DNA of 64,000 bases from Rhodoferax antarcticus ANT.BR (GTDB lineage: Bacteria; Pseudomonadota; Gammaproteobacteria; Burkholderiales; Burkholderiaceae_C). The notes under the pieces were generated by a model. That model was not told the origin of the DNA, searched no databases, and worked only from the letters and a program-made list of their open reading frames with translations. Shown piece by piece: positions 27,464-35,945 of the stretch (the first letter of the stretch is position 1; each line of letters begins with the position of its first letter). The translations under genes were made by a program, and so were the position numbers. Location of the stretch: NCBI RefSeq assembly GCF_001938565.1, contig NZ_MSYM01000007.1, positions 124,001 to 188,000 on the forward strand, written 5' to 3'.

Positions 27464-28912
27464 TCACCCGCGCACAACGGCCGCTTGCGCTAACGTGGCT
27501 ACGTCATCAGACCGTCTTCTGGCTGGGGTCTGCTGACTGGTCGGGCTTTCGACGCAATCCTGCGGGTGGAGCGGGAGCGGAAGGGTTGCCGTTACGGAAG
27601 TTCCATTGCCGGGAGACGACTGGATGTCAAGATCGCCGCCGCATGCCTTCACACGAAATCGCATCCCCTGGAGTCCATGACCGCCGATGGACGCCCCACT
27701 CTGTGGGGCGAAGCCCCTGCCATCATCCACCACACGGATCTCCAAGTGGTCGTCGGTTGGGACCATGCTGACACGCACCTCGGTTGCGGCGGCATATTTG
27801 GCCACATTGGTGAGTGCCTCCTGAACGATTCTGTACACAGCCAGCGCGTGGTCCTCAGGTAATGAGACGTCGGCAATGTCGGTGGACACTTTGATTTCAG
27901 CGCGTTGGGCGAACTCTCTGCAATAGATCATCAAGGTGGCCTGGAGACCCAAATTCGCCAGTGAAGATGGGCGCAGGTCTTCAATGATGCGTCGCTTCAG
28001 GGCAATGCCTGCATTGAGTGATTGGTTAAGGTGCAGCAGAAGATCGTTTCCCGATGCAGTCTCTGGCATACGCTTGCGAATACGCGCCACATCCATCTTT
28101 GCTGCGCTCAGGAGCCCGCCGAGCTCGTCGTGCAGTTCCCGTGCAAGATGACCACGTTCGTCCTCCCGCACGCGCTCCATGTGCAAAGCAAGTGCGACGG
28201 TCTCAGCGGTTCGGCGAGTCACCTCCTCGTCCAGAAGATCGCGCTCTGCGTGCATTTGCGACATATGAACAAGGCGATCCCGCTCACGCGCTTTGCCCAG
28301 GCGCATCAACAACATTGCCCCCACCAAGGACGCCGCCACCAGCACCCAAATTAGCCTTCGGCTCACAGATGCAGAGCTTTCGCGAACCTCACCCGCAACA
28401 GAAAACTTCGCGCCTTCCTGACGGATGACCTGGTCTATCAAGTCGCTGATCCCCAGCATCGCATCCTGCGGTGCGTCGGTCTCCAGCAACATCAATGCCC
28501 CGAGTCGATCGCCGGACTGAAAAAGACGAATCATCTCTTGCATATCGGACTGTTTTCGCCTCGACATATCGACTAGTTGGGCCAAGACTGGCTTGGACTG
28601 CAACTCTTGCAGAGACAGCGCTTGTGCCGTCTTCAAGGTGGCCTCAAGAATCGGTGCTTGCTGAAAGTAGGGCTCCAGGTAATTCGCCCGCCCGGTCAAC
28701 AAATAACCCCGAGTGGCGCTTTCCATGAACAACAGGCTTCGCCGCAAGCGACCGACCGTAAGCTGAGCCTCCACGCTCGCATCACGCTCCTGACTGAGCG
28801 ACTTAAGTTCCCGATGACCTGTCTCGCTGACAACCAATACCAGCAAGGCCAATACGATTGCAAAGGGGCCGGAGAGCCGGCTCGCCAATTTCTCCAAACG
28901 ACGTGATGCCAT
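27464..28912 (-). CDS. CHASE3-containing NarX-like sensor histidine kinase
   Basis: From ATG 28912 (AAAGAGG upstream) the protein has 482 residues. A membrane helix (about 16-30) is followed by a CHASE3 periplasmic domain (RSLLFMESATRGYLLTGRAN) and a second helix (about 187-203). Next come the HisKA_3 dimerisation domain with phosphorylated histidine near 261 (HLARELHDELGGLLSAAKMD) and a HATPase domain (QEALTNVAKYA, VVDDGRGFAP, GHGLQGMRFRV). HisKA_3 kinases pair with NarL-type regulators; the only one here is at 20245-20877. Pairing is inference. Confidence 0.92.
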   Translation of the reverse strand: MASRRLEKLASRLSGPFAIVLALLVLVVSETGHRELKSLSQERDASVEAQLTVGRLRRSLLFMESATRGYLLTGRANYLEPYFQQAPILEATLKTAQALSLQELQSKPVLAQLVDMSRRKQSDMQEMIRLFQSGDRLGALMLLETDAPQDAMLGISDLIDQVIRQEGAKFSVAGEVRESSASVSRRLIWVLVAASLVGAMLLMRLGKARERDRLVHMSQMHAERDLLDEEVTRRTAETVALALHMERVREDERGHLARELHDELGGLLSAAKMDVARIRKRMPETASGNDLLLHLNQSLNAGIALKRRIIEDLRPSSLANLGLQATLMIYCREFAQRAEIKVSTDIADVSLPEDHALAVYRIVQEALTNVAKYAAATEVRVSMVPTDDHLEIRVVDDGRGFAPQSGASIGGHGLQGMRFRVKACGGDLDIQSSPGNGTSVTATLPLPLHPQDCVESPTSQQTPARRRSDDVATLAQAAVVRG

Positions 28913-29779
28913 GAGCCTCTTTCTCACTCTTGTCAAGTGTTGAACCAACGGACCAGACTCACCGGCTTGATGCGGGAGCCGGTACCTACGTGGAACTCCG
29001 GGAGTCCCCTGGGGTTGCGAATATTACACGCATCCAAACGCTCAACTGCGCACTGCGGCAGCTGGACCGAGTAAGAAATCACTCGACTTCAGCGGCAAAT
29101 AGAGTCGGTTTGCCACCACATTTAAAGGATATCCGCGAGCGCCAGGGCCAACCTGCGCAAGAACGTGTGTTGCAGGCTCGGCGGGATAACCGATGCGCCA
29201 CCGCTGGCTTTTCTGACCGCTCAAAAAAATTGCTTCGTGTGAAGCGCGATCTGCTGTGTGGTTTGACAGCGTGCTCTTTCGAGGGGTCGAATAATGGCAC
29301 GTTCAAACCAATTGACGATCAGATTTTGCCCGCCCAACCAGCCACACCTTGCTGCGGATGGAGCGTCAGCTTCGTGCCAGCGCAAGCGGGGCGCCGCAAT
29401 GGAACGTTGGCGCGCTGGCGTGTAGAAACCGCTCACTCCTAGAGGTTGCGCCTCTCACTGCGAGAGGCTTTTGCGCCCTTGTCCTACGGCAGCAGGGCGG
29501 GGGTTCCTAGCCCGGCGGATCGACGCATGCAAGACCATATGTCTGCGGTGAGGTCTGCACTGCGCCGCCCGCCGAGGCCCATGCAACGTCAGCCAGCCCC
29601 AGTTCAGCGCGACTGTCAAAGGCATGGCATCACGCAGGCTCAACACTTGAATGATGCCGAGCCTCGAGCCAGTTTTCGTTCCGCCGACCGCATTGGCTTT
29701 TTGAAGCGAGCGTCGGGTTCTATATCAGGAGCACTTCCGCGATCGGGCGAAACAAATTACCTGTTTGTCCGCACGTGGT
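28913..29779. other. Gene-poor region
   Basis: Open frames on both strands here lack ribosome sites and recognisable domains. Only a terminator-like hairpin at 29450-29472 stands out. Confidence 0.5.
29450..29472 (+). terminator. Terminator-like hairpin
   Basis: GCCTCTC (29450-29456) pairs with GAGAGGC (29462-29468) and is followed by TTTT. No clear gene precedes it on the plus strand, so it may end an unseen small RNA or be a relic. Confidence 0.4.
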
Positions 29780-30154
29780 TCACAGCGCTGGCGGTTCTGG
29801 TTCTAAGCCTTCATCTTGCGCGAGCAGATTGACGGCAGATAGCAGATCGTCCGAGTTAACTTCAATTTCGCCATCAGGTCCAATCACTTTGTCCGGCGCA
29901 ATATCGGCACCATCGGGTCCGTCTCGACCGGTAGCGCTGGCTCGCTCACCGGTGCCTGACGCGTCGCTGTCGCTGCTGGTATCAACGATGAGCGAGCCAA
30001 GCTGATCCGCATGCTCACCTTCGCCTTGCAGGTTGCGCTCACCTTGGACGTCGCTGCCGCTGTCGCTGCTGTCGCTCGGCCCGAGGGCATCTACATCGTT
30101 ACCAAGTGGGGATGTCGCGGCCCGTTTGCCACCCAAGAAGCTACTGTTTGTCAT
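29780..30154 (-). CDS. Conserved hypothetical acidic protein
   Basis: The 124-residue product is acidic and low in complexity: GNDVDALGPSDSSDSGSDVQ, then SDSDASGTGERASATGRD and DGADIAPDKV. I recall the same GPSDSSDSGSD and GTGERA pattern in small hypothetical proteins of Burkholderiales, so it is probably a real gene. It is likely disordered; no function is known. It lies alone between gene-poor stretches. Confidence 0.6.
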   Translation of the reverse strand: MTNSSFLGGKRAATSPLGNDVDALGPSDSSDSGSDVQGERNLQGEGEHADQLGSLIVDTSSDSDASGTGERASATGRDGPDGADIAPDKVIGPDGEIEVNSDDLLSAVNLLAQDEGLEPEPPAL

Positions 30155-30554
30155 GTTTTTCGCTGCCTAAATGAAGCCCTGACGGCGTTTGCCGCTCCGG
30201 GCTGAACAAAAATCGGTTGGCGGGAACGAAGCTTCAAGCCAACTCGAACTGAAGCTTGGGCGAAGAGTCGGTAGCCGTCTGTTCGTCATCGCACGAAGTG
30301 CCTAGGCGTCAATGCGCGCATTGTTGGCTTCGCAGAGTCGGTAGCCGTCTGTTCGTCATCGCACGAAGTGCCTGCCCGATTTGGCCAAAACGCCACAATG
30401 CCGTTGTCAGTGCGCCCTCGGCAGCGGCGAACATCAGGGACTGCTGCGGCAGATTTGAAACAACGGCGATCAAGTGCCGACCAGATGTGGATGTTGGTGT
30501 TGTCGATACCATCTTGCGCAAATCGACCATGGCAGCAGCGCGAAAGCACTAGAC
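30155..30554. other. Intergenic region with a 40-bp tandem direct repeat
   Basis: Apart from the repeat at 30264-30373 no gene is supported. The right part is the eroded end of the IS21-type transposase remnant. Confidence 0.5.
30264..30373. repeat. 40-bp direct repeat, 70-bp period
   Basis: The segments 30264-30303 and 30334-30373 are identical, starting AGAGTCGGTAGCCGTCTG and ending GCACGAAGTGCCT. Each ends in the small palindrome GCACGAAGTGC. Confidence 0.85.
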
Positions 30555-31524
30555 GCTACACCGACACCTGCGATAGCCCGGTTGACTTCGGCCACGCTGG
30601 CAAACGCCATACGGCGCAGTCTGGCCATGATCCAGCGCTCCACCACTTGCACTGCCGACTTAAGCTTTGGCCTTGTCTTGTGGGCAAATCGGGCGCGCTG
30701 GCAGGACAGAGAGGCCGTAGTGCCTGGCAAAGTCGAGCACGCTGTCATTCACTCGTGGTTCGTAGCGATCGGGTACCGCAATGACAGCACGCGGGTTATC
30801 GGGCACGATCAACGCGCAGACACAGCCCATATGGTGCAGTGCGCCTGTCATGCCCTCAATCCAGTCTGCGGTCTTCTCGGCATCACATGCCAAGGCGAAG
30901 GTGTAGCCTGATGCGCCCATGCTTGAGACGAAGATGTGGGCTCGACTGCCATCGGTCAAGCCAATGGTGGGGCCGGCAAAGTCGACGAACAGTTTCTCGC
31001 CGGCTTTGTGGATTTGGCGCATGGAGCGTTTGAGGGTTTTGGCCCAACGCCGGTAGTTCTCGCAGTATTGGGAATACTGGTGGGTGCGCTCATGCAGGTG
31101 ATTGGCCTGGCGCTATTGCCATAGCAAGCATCAAGGTCATGCCTTTGCGACTGAGCTCGCGGTGCATTTGGGCGTAGTCGGGTTGTACAAAGGGGCCGCT
31201 GGTGGGGATTGGCCCCTCACACCGTGCGGCATCGCGGGCGTTACTGCCGTTACTGCCGTTACAGACCTGCGCGGTGGCAAGTTGAACTGCGCTTTGGCGC
31301 GCTTTGGGTTTGACCTGCTGAAGTCGAGCTTGCAGATCGACCTCTGTCATGGCGGCAATCTGCGCCCAATCAAGGGCTGCTGCTTTGGCCAAAGCGACGT
31401 ATTTGGCGACAACGCCTTTGGAGATGTTGAGGGCTCGGGCACAGCGTTCAAGCGAGTGGCCGAGTTCGAGGTTGTAGCGTAGTGCTTCTTTGATCATGCG
31501 CATCTTCATGGGTTGGGTCGGCAT
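30555..31524 (-). pseudogene. IS21-family transposase (IstA) remnant
   Basis: Three frames carry one broken protein. From 31524: MKMRMIKEALRYNLELGHSL, then NISKGVVAKYVALAKAAALD (the N-terminal helix-turn-helix). From about 31090-31022: MRQIHKAGEKLFVDFAGPTI, DNPRAVIAVPDRYEPRVND and DFARHYGLSVLPARPICPQD (DDE core). Then, after another shift near 30665, SAVQVVERWIMARLRRMAF. The C-terminus and the partner IstB are missing. The element is dead. Confidence 0.85.
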
Positions 31525-32346
31525 CGGGGTTCCTGGTTAGAGCCCGCGAGACTAGCCCGGGTGGATGAGGTTTGCGCTGTGATCTGCCGTGCAGTCAACG
31601 ATCGGTCACGATCGCCGCAATGGCCGGTCGCGATGCCGGAATCATCGGTTCCGCTCGACCGCAATACCCACCTGGCGAGCGGCACATCCCGGCTACAGCC
31701 GCGCCAAACCCACCAAGGCGGCCACGGCGCCGGCGATACAAGATTCATTTATCGCGCAAGTGATTGATTCCATTGAAGAAACACCCGTTCGTACCGAGAA
31801 ACCTGAACCCAGCGGTGTGGGCGCGTTACAAGATATCTTGAATGCCCCAGCGCCAGTGTTGGCGGGGCTTATCGCCTAATTGTTCGATGTCACGTTACAA
31901 GAGGACATAGCCACAAAACCAAAGAAGTGCACAGTTCGTTGTGGAGACGGCGAAATTCGACATCAAGTTCGATGCTTATGCTTTTGCGTGCCAGCGCAAT
32001 ATCCTTGCCGGTCGCTTGAATCGAGCGATGGGCGGCGTGCAGGGCGATGGCATTCATCGGGTTGAGCCACTGCCTGAGTCGCTCTGCGGTGTCCGCAGAC
32101 CTGGCTCCCTTGTCCTCAAAGGCCCAATCGCGCTGGAGAGAGACAAAGCAGAATGGGCTGACGTTTTGCGCGTGGCTGTACAAAAACTAGTCCTGAAAAG
32201 GTGTGCACCGCACCCAATGGACAGCATTTGGGCACGAACTTTATGGTCACCTCGGCGTTTTGTCGAGAAATGCTGGGCACAGGATGGGCACGGAATGGGC
32301 GCAAAGTGGGCACAAAAGCAAAACGCCCACTGTTAGTGGGCGTTTT
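31525..32346. other. Gene-poor region left of the island
   Basis: Short open frames occur on both strands but none shows a domain, ribosome site or homology I recognise. It ends with the terminator at 32323-32347. Before island insertion this would have lain just downstream of the initiator tRNA gene. Confidence 0.5.
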
Positions 32347-32347
32347 T
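32323..32347. terminator. Bidirectional terminator-like hairpin
   Basis: ACGCCCAC (32323-32330) pairs with GTGGGCGT (32336-32343), with T runs on either side. It sits at the same distance from the tRNA-derived repeat as the hairpin at 60552-60568 does from the intact tRNA, and was probably the original tRNA-operon terminator. Confidence 0.75.
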
Positions 32348-32399
32348 CAAGCCAAGTGTTTGACTTTATTGGTTGCGCGAGAAGGATTTGAACCTCCGA
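32347..32399 (-). repeat. Left attachment-site repeat (3' tRNA-fMet fragment)
   Basis: The T arm and 3' acceptor strand of tRNA-fMet are present (TTGAACCTCCGA as written on the plus strand). Just inside the island GGTTATGAGC, the anticodon-loop sequence, follows after a gap of about seven bases. No 5' acceptor partner exists, so this is not a working tRNA. Confidence 0.85.
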
Positions 32400-32640
32400 G
32401 GTTATGAGCATACCACTACACCATGTTGTCTCATGTTTTCAACAGGCTAAAAATGTTGTAAATCGTTGTTTATAAAGTGTTTTTTAGTAAATCGTGCAAT
32501 CTAAAGTTCAACGATTAACAACATATTAACCATAAAAATGTACATTTTTTGAGAATACAAAAAAAGCAATTCCCGAGAAAAAAGCGACCTTTGGGTGAAT
32601 ATTTTACCTCCCGCCGCGCCAGCGCTAGTGCCTGGCGCGG
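32400..32640. other. AT-rich island edge, no gene
   Basis: After the tRNA-like vestige (to about 32420) the sequence is markedly AT-rich. A perfect 9-bp stem hairpin, CCGCGCCAG/CTGGCGCGG (32614-32640), abuts the stop of the next gene but lacks a T run. Confidence 0.55.
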
Positions 32641-33198
32641 CTACTCTGGCCCAAGAAGGACTTGCCGCAGCGATTCCGCACTTGGTGGCGAAATGCGTAT
32701 CTGCGACTTATCTTGATTTGCCAAAAACAAAACAGCTGCCCGATCTTGGATCACTGTCCTCAGGCGTCGGTTAACTCCCCCAACTAGACTTCTTTTGAGT
32801 TCGACCAAATCCCGATATTCCAAATCAGGCCCAACGAGGTCAGAAATCGAAACCCACTTCCCAGACACAAAACGTCCAAGCACTCTTTTGCTCCTCGGGC
32901 TGATATTTTTGATGAGCTGGAACGCTTGATCTAGATCAATTGTTACAATTTTTTTCTCGGATTTTCGAGCAGTTTTGCGCGACCCATCTGCCCGAGGAGC
33001 ACCCTGAATTGCACCGCGAGATTCAAGCAATCCATCAGCGCACTCATCATGGGCTCCGTCAAAATAGCCGACCTCTTCAGTCAAACTCATATCATCATAT
33101 GGTGATAATGCTTCATATGATGTAAAAAATTCGAGCAACTCCTGCCTGCAGGTTAAACTTAGTTTAGCAAAATCCTCTGGCGTGATCAACATCATCAT
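32641..33198 (-). CDS. Hypothetical protein at island edge, possible regulator
   Basis: ATG 33198 is chosen because GGAGGG lies six bases upstream. The 185-residue protein starts MMMLITPEDFAKLSLTCRQE, has a charged linker (SRKTARKSEKK), and a C-terminal domain with ISPRSKRVLGRFVSGKWVSI and DLVELKRSLVGGVNRRLRTV. The C-terminal part looks like a small helical, possibly winged-helix, domain. I do not recognise the family. It faces an AT-rich leader containing a 9-bp inverted repeat, which would suit an autoregulator. Confidence 0.65.
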   Translation of the reverse strand: MMMLITPEDFAKLSLTCRQELLEFFTSYEALSPYDDMSLTEEVGYFDGAHDECADGLLESRGAIQGAPRADGSRKTARKSEKKIVTIDLDQAFQLIKNISPRSKRVLGRFVSGKWVSISDLVGPDLEYRDLVELKRSLVGGVNRRLRTVIQDRAAVLFLANQDKSQIRISPPSAESLRQVLLGPE

Positions 33199-33223
33199 GT
33201 CAAACCCTCCACAAAAATACATA

Positions 33224-33255
33224 TCATAATGAAAATAATCACGAAATCATTATGA
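33224..33255. promoter_or_regulatory. 9-bp perfect inverted repeat upstream of the island-edge gene
   Basis: TCATAATGA (33224-33232) and TCATTATGA (33247-33255) are exact inverse complements separated by 14 bases, 26 bases upstream of the gene's start. TCATGATATTT further occurs twice nearby (about 33273 and 33301). Confidence 0.55.
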
Positions 33256-33566
33256 TGACAGATCATATTTAATCATGATATTTAATTTTCTAAAAAATAC
33301 TCATGATATTTACATCACCTTGGGTCATGTGGAAAATATGTTCATCATGTCACCCTGCCTGACAAAATTGACTCGAACAGATGTCACTTGAGTGAGCTGG
33401 CATTCATCAGTGGTACCAAAAGTTGGACGAAGCCGCTACCTGTAGACGCAACCATACATTGTTCACGAAACATCTCTGCGCACACGGCGCGACTGAAGTT
33501 CACGGCGTTGATGCCATGGACAACATTGGGGCCGATCAGTCGTCAGTCATGCCCAGAATTGCAAAA

Positions 33567-33584
33567 TTTACCAACTTGGTTAAA
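33567..33584. promoter_or_regulatory. Candidate MqsA operator
   Basis: The near-palindrome TTTACCAACTTGGTTAAA lies seven bases before the mqsR start. MqsA is known to repress its own operon at AACC/GGTT-type palindromes, which this resembles. Confidence 0.5.
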
Positions 33585-33591
33585 ATGAAGC

Positions 33592-33888
33592 ATGGAAAAA
33601 GGCACGCCTCATTGCAAGCTCACGACGGTTAAGGCCTTGGTTGATGCTGGTCAAGTGCGCACCACACACGCAGCGCGAGTCGGCGCCAATGAGATGGGTC
33701 TTGATTTCATCAGCATGCTGGGGGTGGTGACAGCACTCATGCCTGCTGATTTCTACAAGAGCATGACCACGCATGTCGATCACACGGTCTGGCAAGACGT
33801 GTACCGCCCAAGCACGCAAATGGGCGACGTGTATTTGAAGCTGACGGTCATTAATGACCTGCTGATCGTGTCTTTCAAGGAGCTATGA
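33592..33888 (+). CDS. mqsR: MqsR-type mRNA interferase toxin
   Basis: The 98-residue protein (MEKGTPHCKLTTVKALVDAG, then ALMPADFYKSMTTHVDHTVW, QDVYRPSTQMGDVYLKLTV) matches MqsR in length and sequence. MqsR cleaves mRNA, preferring GCU/GCA, and is neutralised by MqsA. Toxin precedes antitoxin, the usual unusual order of this system, and the genes overlap. The upstream palindrome suggests autoregulation. Confidence 0.93.
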   Translation: MEKGTPHCKLTTVKALVDAGQVRTTHAARVGANEMGLDFISMLGVVTALMPADFYKSMTTHVDHTVWQDVYRPSTQMGDVYLKLTVINDLLIVSFKEL

Positions 33889-34292
33889 GCATGAAATGTC
33901 CTGTATGCGGCGCAGCCGAACTGATCCATGACACCCGCGACCTGCCCTATACCTACAAGGGCGAAACCATTCTCATTGCGGCAGTGACGGGCGACTTCTG
34001 CCCGGCCTGTGCAGAATCGATCCTGGATGCAGCGCAATCTGATCGCGTCATGCGCGAAATGCGCGATTTCTCCAAGCAGGTCAATGCGGCAATCGTCGAT
34101 CCTGGCTTTATCACCAGCGTGCGCAAGAAACTCTCTCTCGACCAGCGTGAAGCCGCCGAAATCTTCGGTGGCGGAGTCAATGCCTTCTCACGGTACGAAA
34201 ACGGCAAGACCAAACCACCGCTAGCTTTGGTGAAATTGCTCAAGGTACTGGAGCGTCACCCCGATCTGCTCGATGAGGTTAGAGCCGCCTGA
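33885..34292 (+). CDS. mqsA: MqsA-type antitoxin
   Basis: The 135-residue protein has an N-terminal zinc-binding domain with two CxxC pairs (MKCPVCGAAE and GDFCPACAE) and a C-terminal helix-turn-helix (LSLDQREAAEIFGGGVNAFS, RYENGKTKPPLALVKLLKVL). It binds MqsR and represses the operon. ATG 33885 overlaps the toxin stop; ATG 33891 is an equally plausible start. Both genes look intact. Confidence 0.93.
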   Translation: MSMKCPVCGAAELIHDTRDLPYTYKGETILIAAVTGDFCPACAESILDAAQSDRVMREMRDFSKQVNAAIVDPGFITSVRKKLSLDQREAAEIFGGGVNAFSRYENGKTKPPLALVKLLKVLERHPDLLDEVRAA

Positions 34293-34646
34293 CACAACAA
34301 TGAAACCCTTGGCATCTGCAACCCCGGCCGCCAGATGTGTCGTGCCAGAAAGCGCCCGTGCTGGCGCGAGCACCGCACCCAACAGAAACAGAAGAATCAA
34401 CCACCAAGTGGACGGGCACAATTGAATGGACATGGCTTGACGGGGATTTGATCGTCTAAGTGACGGATGTGAAATTCAAACACATCGGGCCAAGAATCCT
34501 GCTGCGGCGCGTCATTGAAACCTTCGTCGGTCGGAATGTGCGGGGCTTGGTGCCCCTTCGTTGACCCGAGCGGCATGATTTATTCGCATAAAAGTAAAGA
34601 CCCCGAAGGGTCATTTCAGCGAATCAAATCTGGCGCCCAGAGAATG
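34293..34646. other. No gene; degenerate sequence
   Basis: I see no supportable gene between mqsA and the histone-like remnant. Confidence 0.5.
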
Positions 34647-34979
34647 CTATTTCTTCGCGGCAGGCTTGACGGCCTTCGCAGTCACCTTCGTGGCCGCATT
34701 CTTGGCAGGTGTCGCTTTCACCGCAGCCTTTGCTTTCGGCGCTGCCGGTGCAGGAGCGGCCGGAGCCGCCTTGAGCGCAGCACGCTGCTCGCGCAGGGCC
34801 TAGATCTCCGCACTGATCTTGTCCTTGCGCTCGGTGAGCTTCGCGATGCTCGCGCCGAGCCTGGCCAACGAGCGGGCGGTCTTCGAGACGGGCGCTTTCT
34901 TGACGGCTGCCTTGGCCGCTACCTTTACCGTAGGCTTGAGCGCTTTGGTCGGTGCCGTGATTTTCTTTGCAGAAACTGC
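34647..34979 (-). pseudogene. Histone H1-like (Ala/Lys/Pro-rich) gene remnant
   Basis: The minus-strand frame reads SAKKITAPTKALKPTVKVAA, then KKAPVSKTARSLARLGASIA, KLTERKDKISAEI, an in-frame TAG (34800-34802), ALREQRAALKAAPAAPAPAA, then KATPAKNAATKVTAKAVKPA and a stop. This is the basic tail type of bacterial H1/AlgP-like proteins. The 5' end is cut by the insertion-sequence end starting at 34980, and the amber codon splits the rest. Confidence 0.65.
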
Positions 34980-35153
34980 GGCGTGGTTCAAAAGCGGGTA
35001 ACACTTTTTCAGTGAAATCCAAACCGCCAACCAATAAAGCCGTTGGCTGCGGCCACCAACCCATCGGGGACACTGCTCCTTTTCCCGTGAAGCGAGTGCC
35101 AGATGAATAACCCACAGTGCGTTGCCACCAACATGCCAGCCCACGAGCGCAAG
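34980..35153 (+). repeat. 174-bp insertion-sequence end, copy 1
   Basis: This segment recurs at 56153-56326 in the same orientation with two mismatches. It includes the IS terminus (GCGTGGTTCAAAAGCGGG) and the first 17 codons of the transposase at 35103. The two copies flank both defence-like blocks. Confidence 0.85.
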
Positions 35154-35936
35154 GGTCTTGCCATATTGGCACTTACAAAAGAAGCCCAGGTCACGCGACT
35201 GTCCGAGCGGCAGGGCATCAGTCGGCAATTCATCTACCGGCAAAAGCACATGGCAGAGCAGGCCATTGATCAGGCATTCGCCACCAACCACACGCAGGTC
35301 ATGTTCTATCTGCCGGTAACGCCAGAATGGATCGATCAGCTCATACTGTCACTGACCTTGATTTGCCGGAGTTCCTGCCGGGGCGTCAAGGAGTTGATGC
35401 AGGTTATGTTGGGCGTGTCGGTGAGCGAGGGCACAGTCCACAATCGCCTCCAGTGTGCTGCTGCACAGGCGTCTGCGATCAATCGTGCCCAGGACCTGTC
35501 GGCAATTGGGGTCGGCCTGCACGACGAAATCTTCCAGCGATCCGTGGCGGTACTCGCCGGCGTGGATGCGGCCTCGACCTACTGCTATTTGCTGGCTGCG
35601 GCTGAGCAAAGGGACAGTGACACTTGGGCTATCCATTTGCTTGATGCCTGCAAGCAGGGATTCAATCCGGATCACACCATTGCTGACGCCGGCCAAGGAC
35701 TGCGCGCTGGTCAAAAAGTAGCGCTGCCCGGCACGCCTTGCCATGGTGATGTTTTTCACATCCAGCAGCAATGCGAGAGCCTGGCCAATGTGCTGGCTCG
35801 CCGGGCAAAGGGCGCGGTGTCAAGATGCCGAGCGCTGGAGGCTCAGATGCTCCAGGCCAAAGAGGTCGGTTGCGGCAATACGTTATCGCGGGAGTTGACG
35901 CTTGCGCGCCAGGCTCACAAGAAACAAAACTTTTGA
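35103..35936 (+). pseudogene. Truncated transposase (long DDE type, family uncertain)
   Basis: 277 residues survive. The N-terminus has a helix-turn-helix (KEAQVTRLSERQGISRQFIY), then RGVKELMQVMLGVSVSEGTV and a DDE-like core (VAVLAGVDAASTYCYLLAAA, HTIADAGQGLRAGQK, CHGDVFHIQQQCE). The family, which I only half recognise, normally runs to roughly 500 residues; here it stops where the IS110 remnant begins. The other end of the element is gone. Confidence 0.7.
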
Positions 35937-35945
35937 GGCTGCATT

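Noticed and set aside
28930-29442. 170-codon frame in the gene-poor region
   Set aside because: No domain, ribosome site or biased composition; likely chance.
29446-29832. 128-codon plus-strand frame
   Set aside because: It overlaps the better supported minus-strand orphan gene end, lacks a domain and starts inside the hairpin.
32371-32445. A second complete tRNA gene
   Set aside because: The 3' half matches tRNA-fMet but there is no 5' acceptor strand able to pair, and the anticodon stem is broken.
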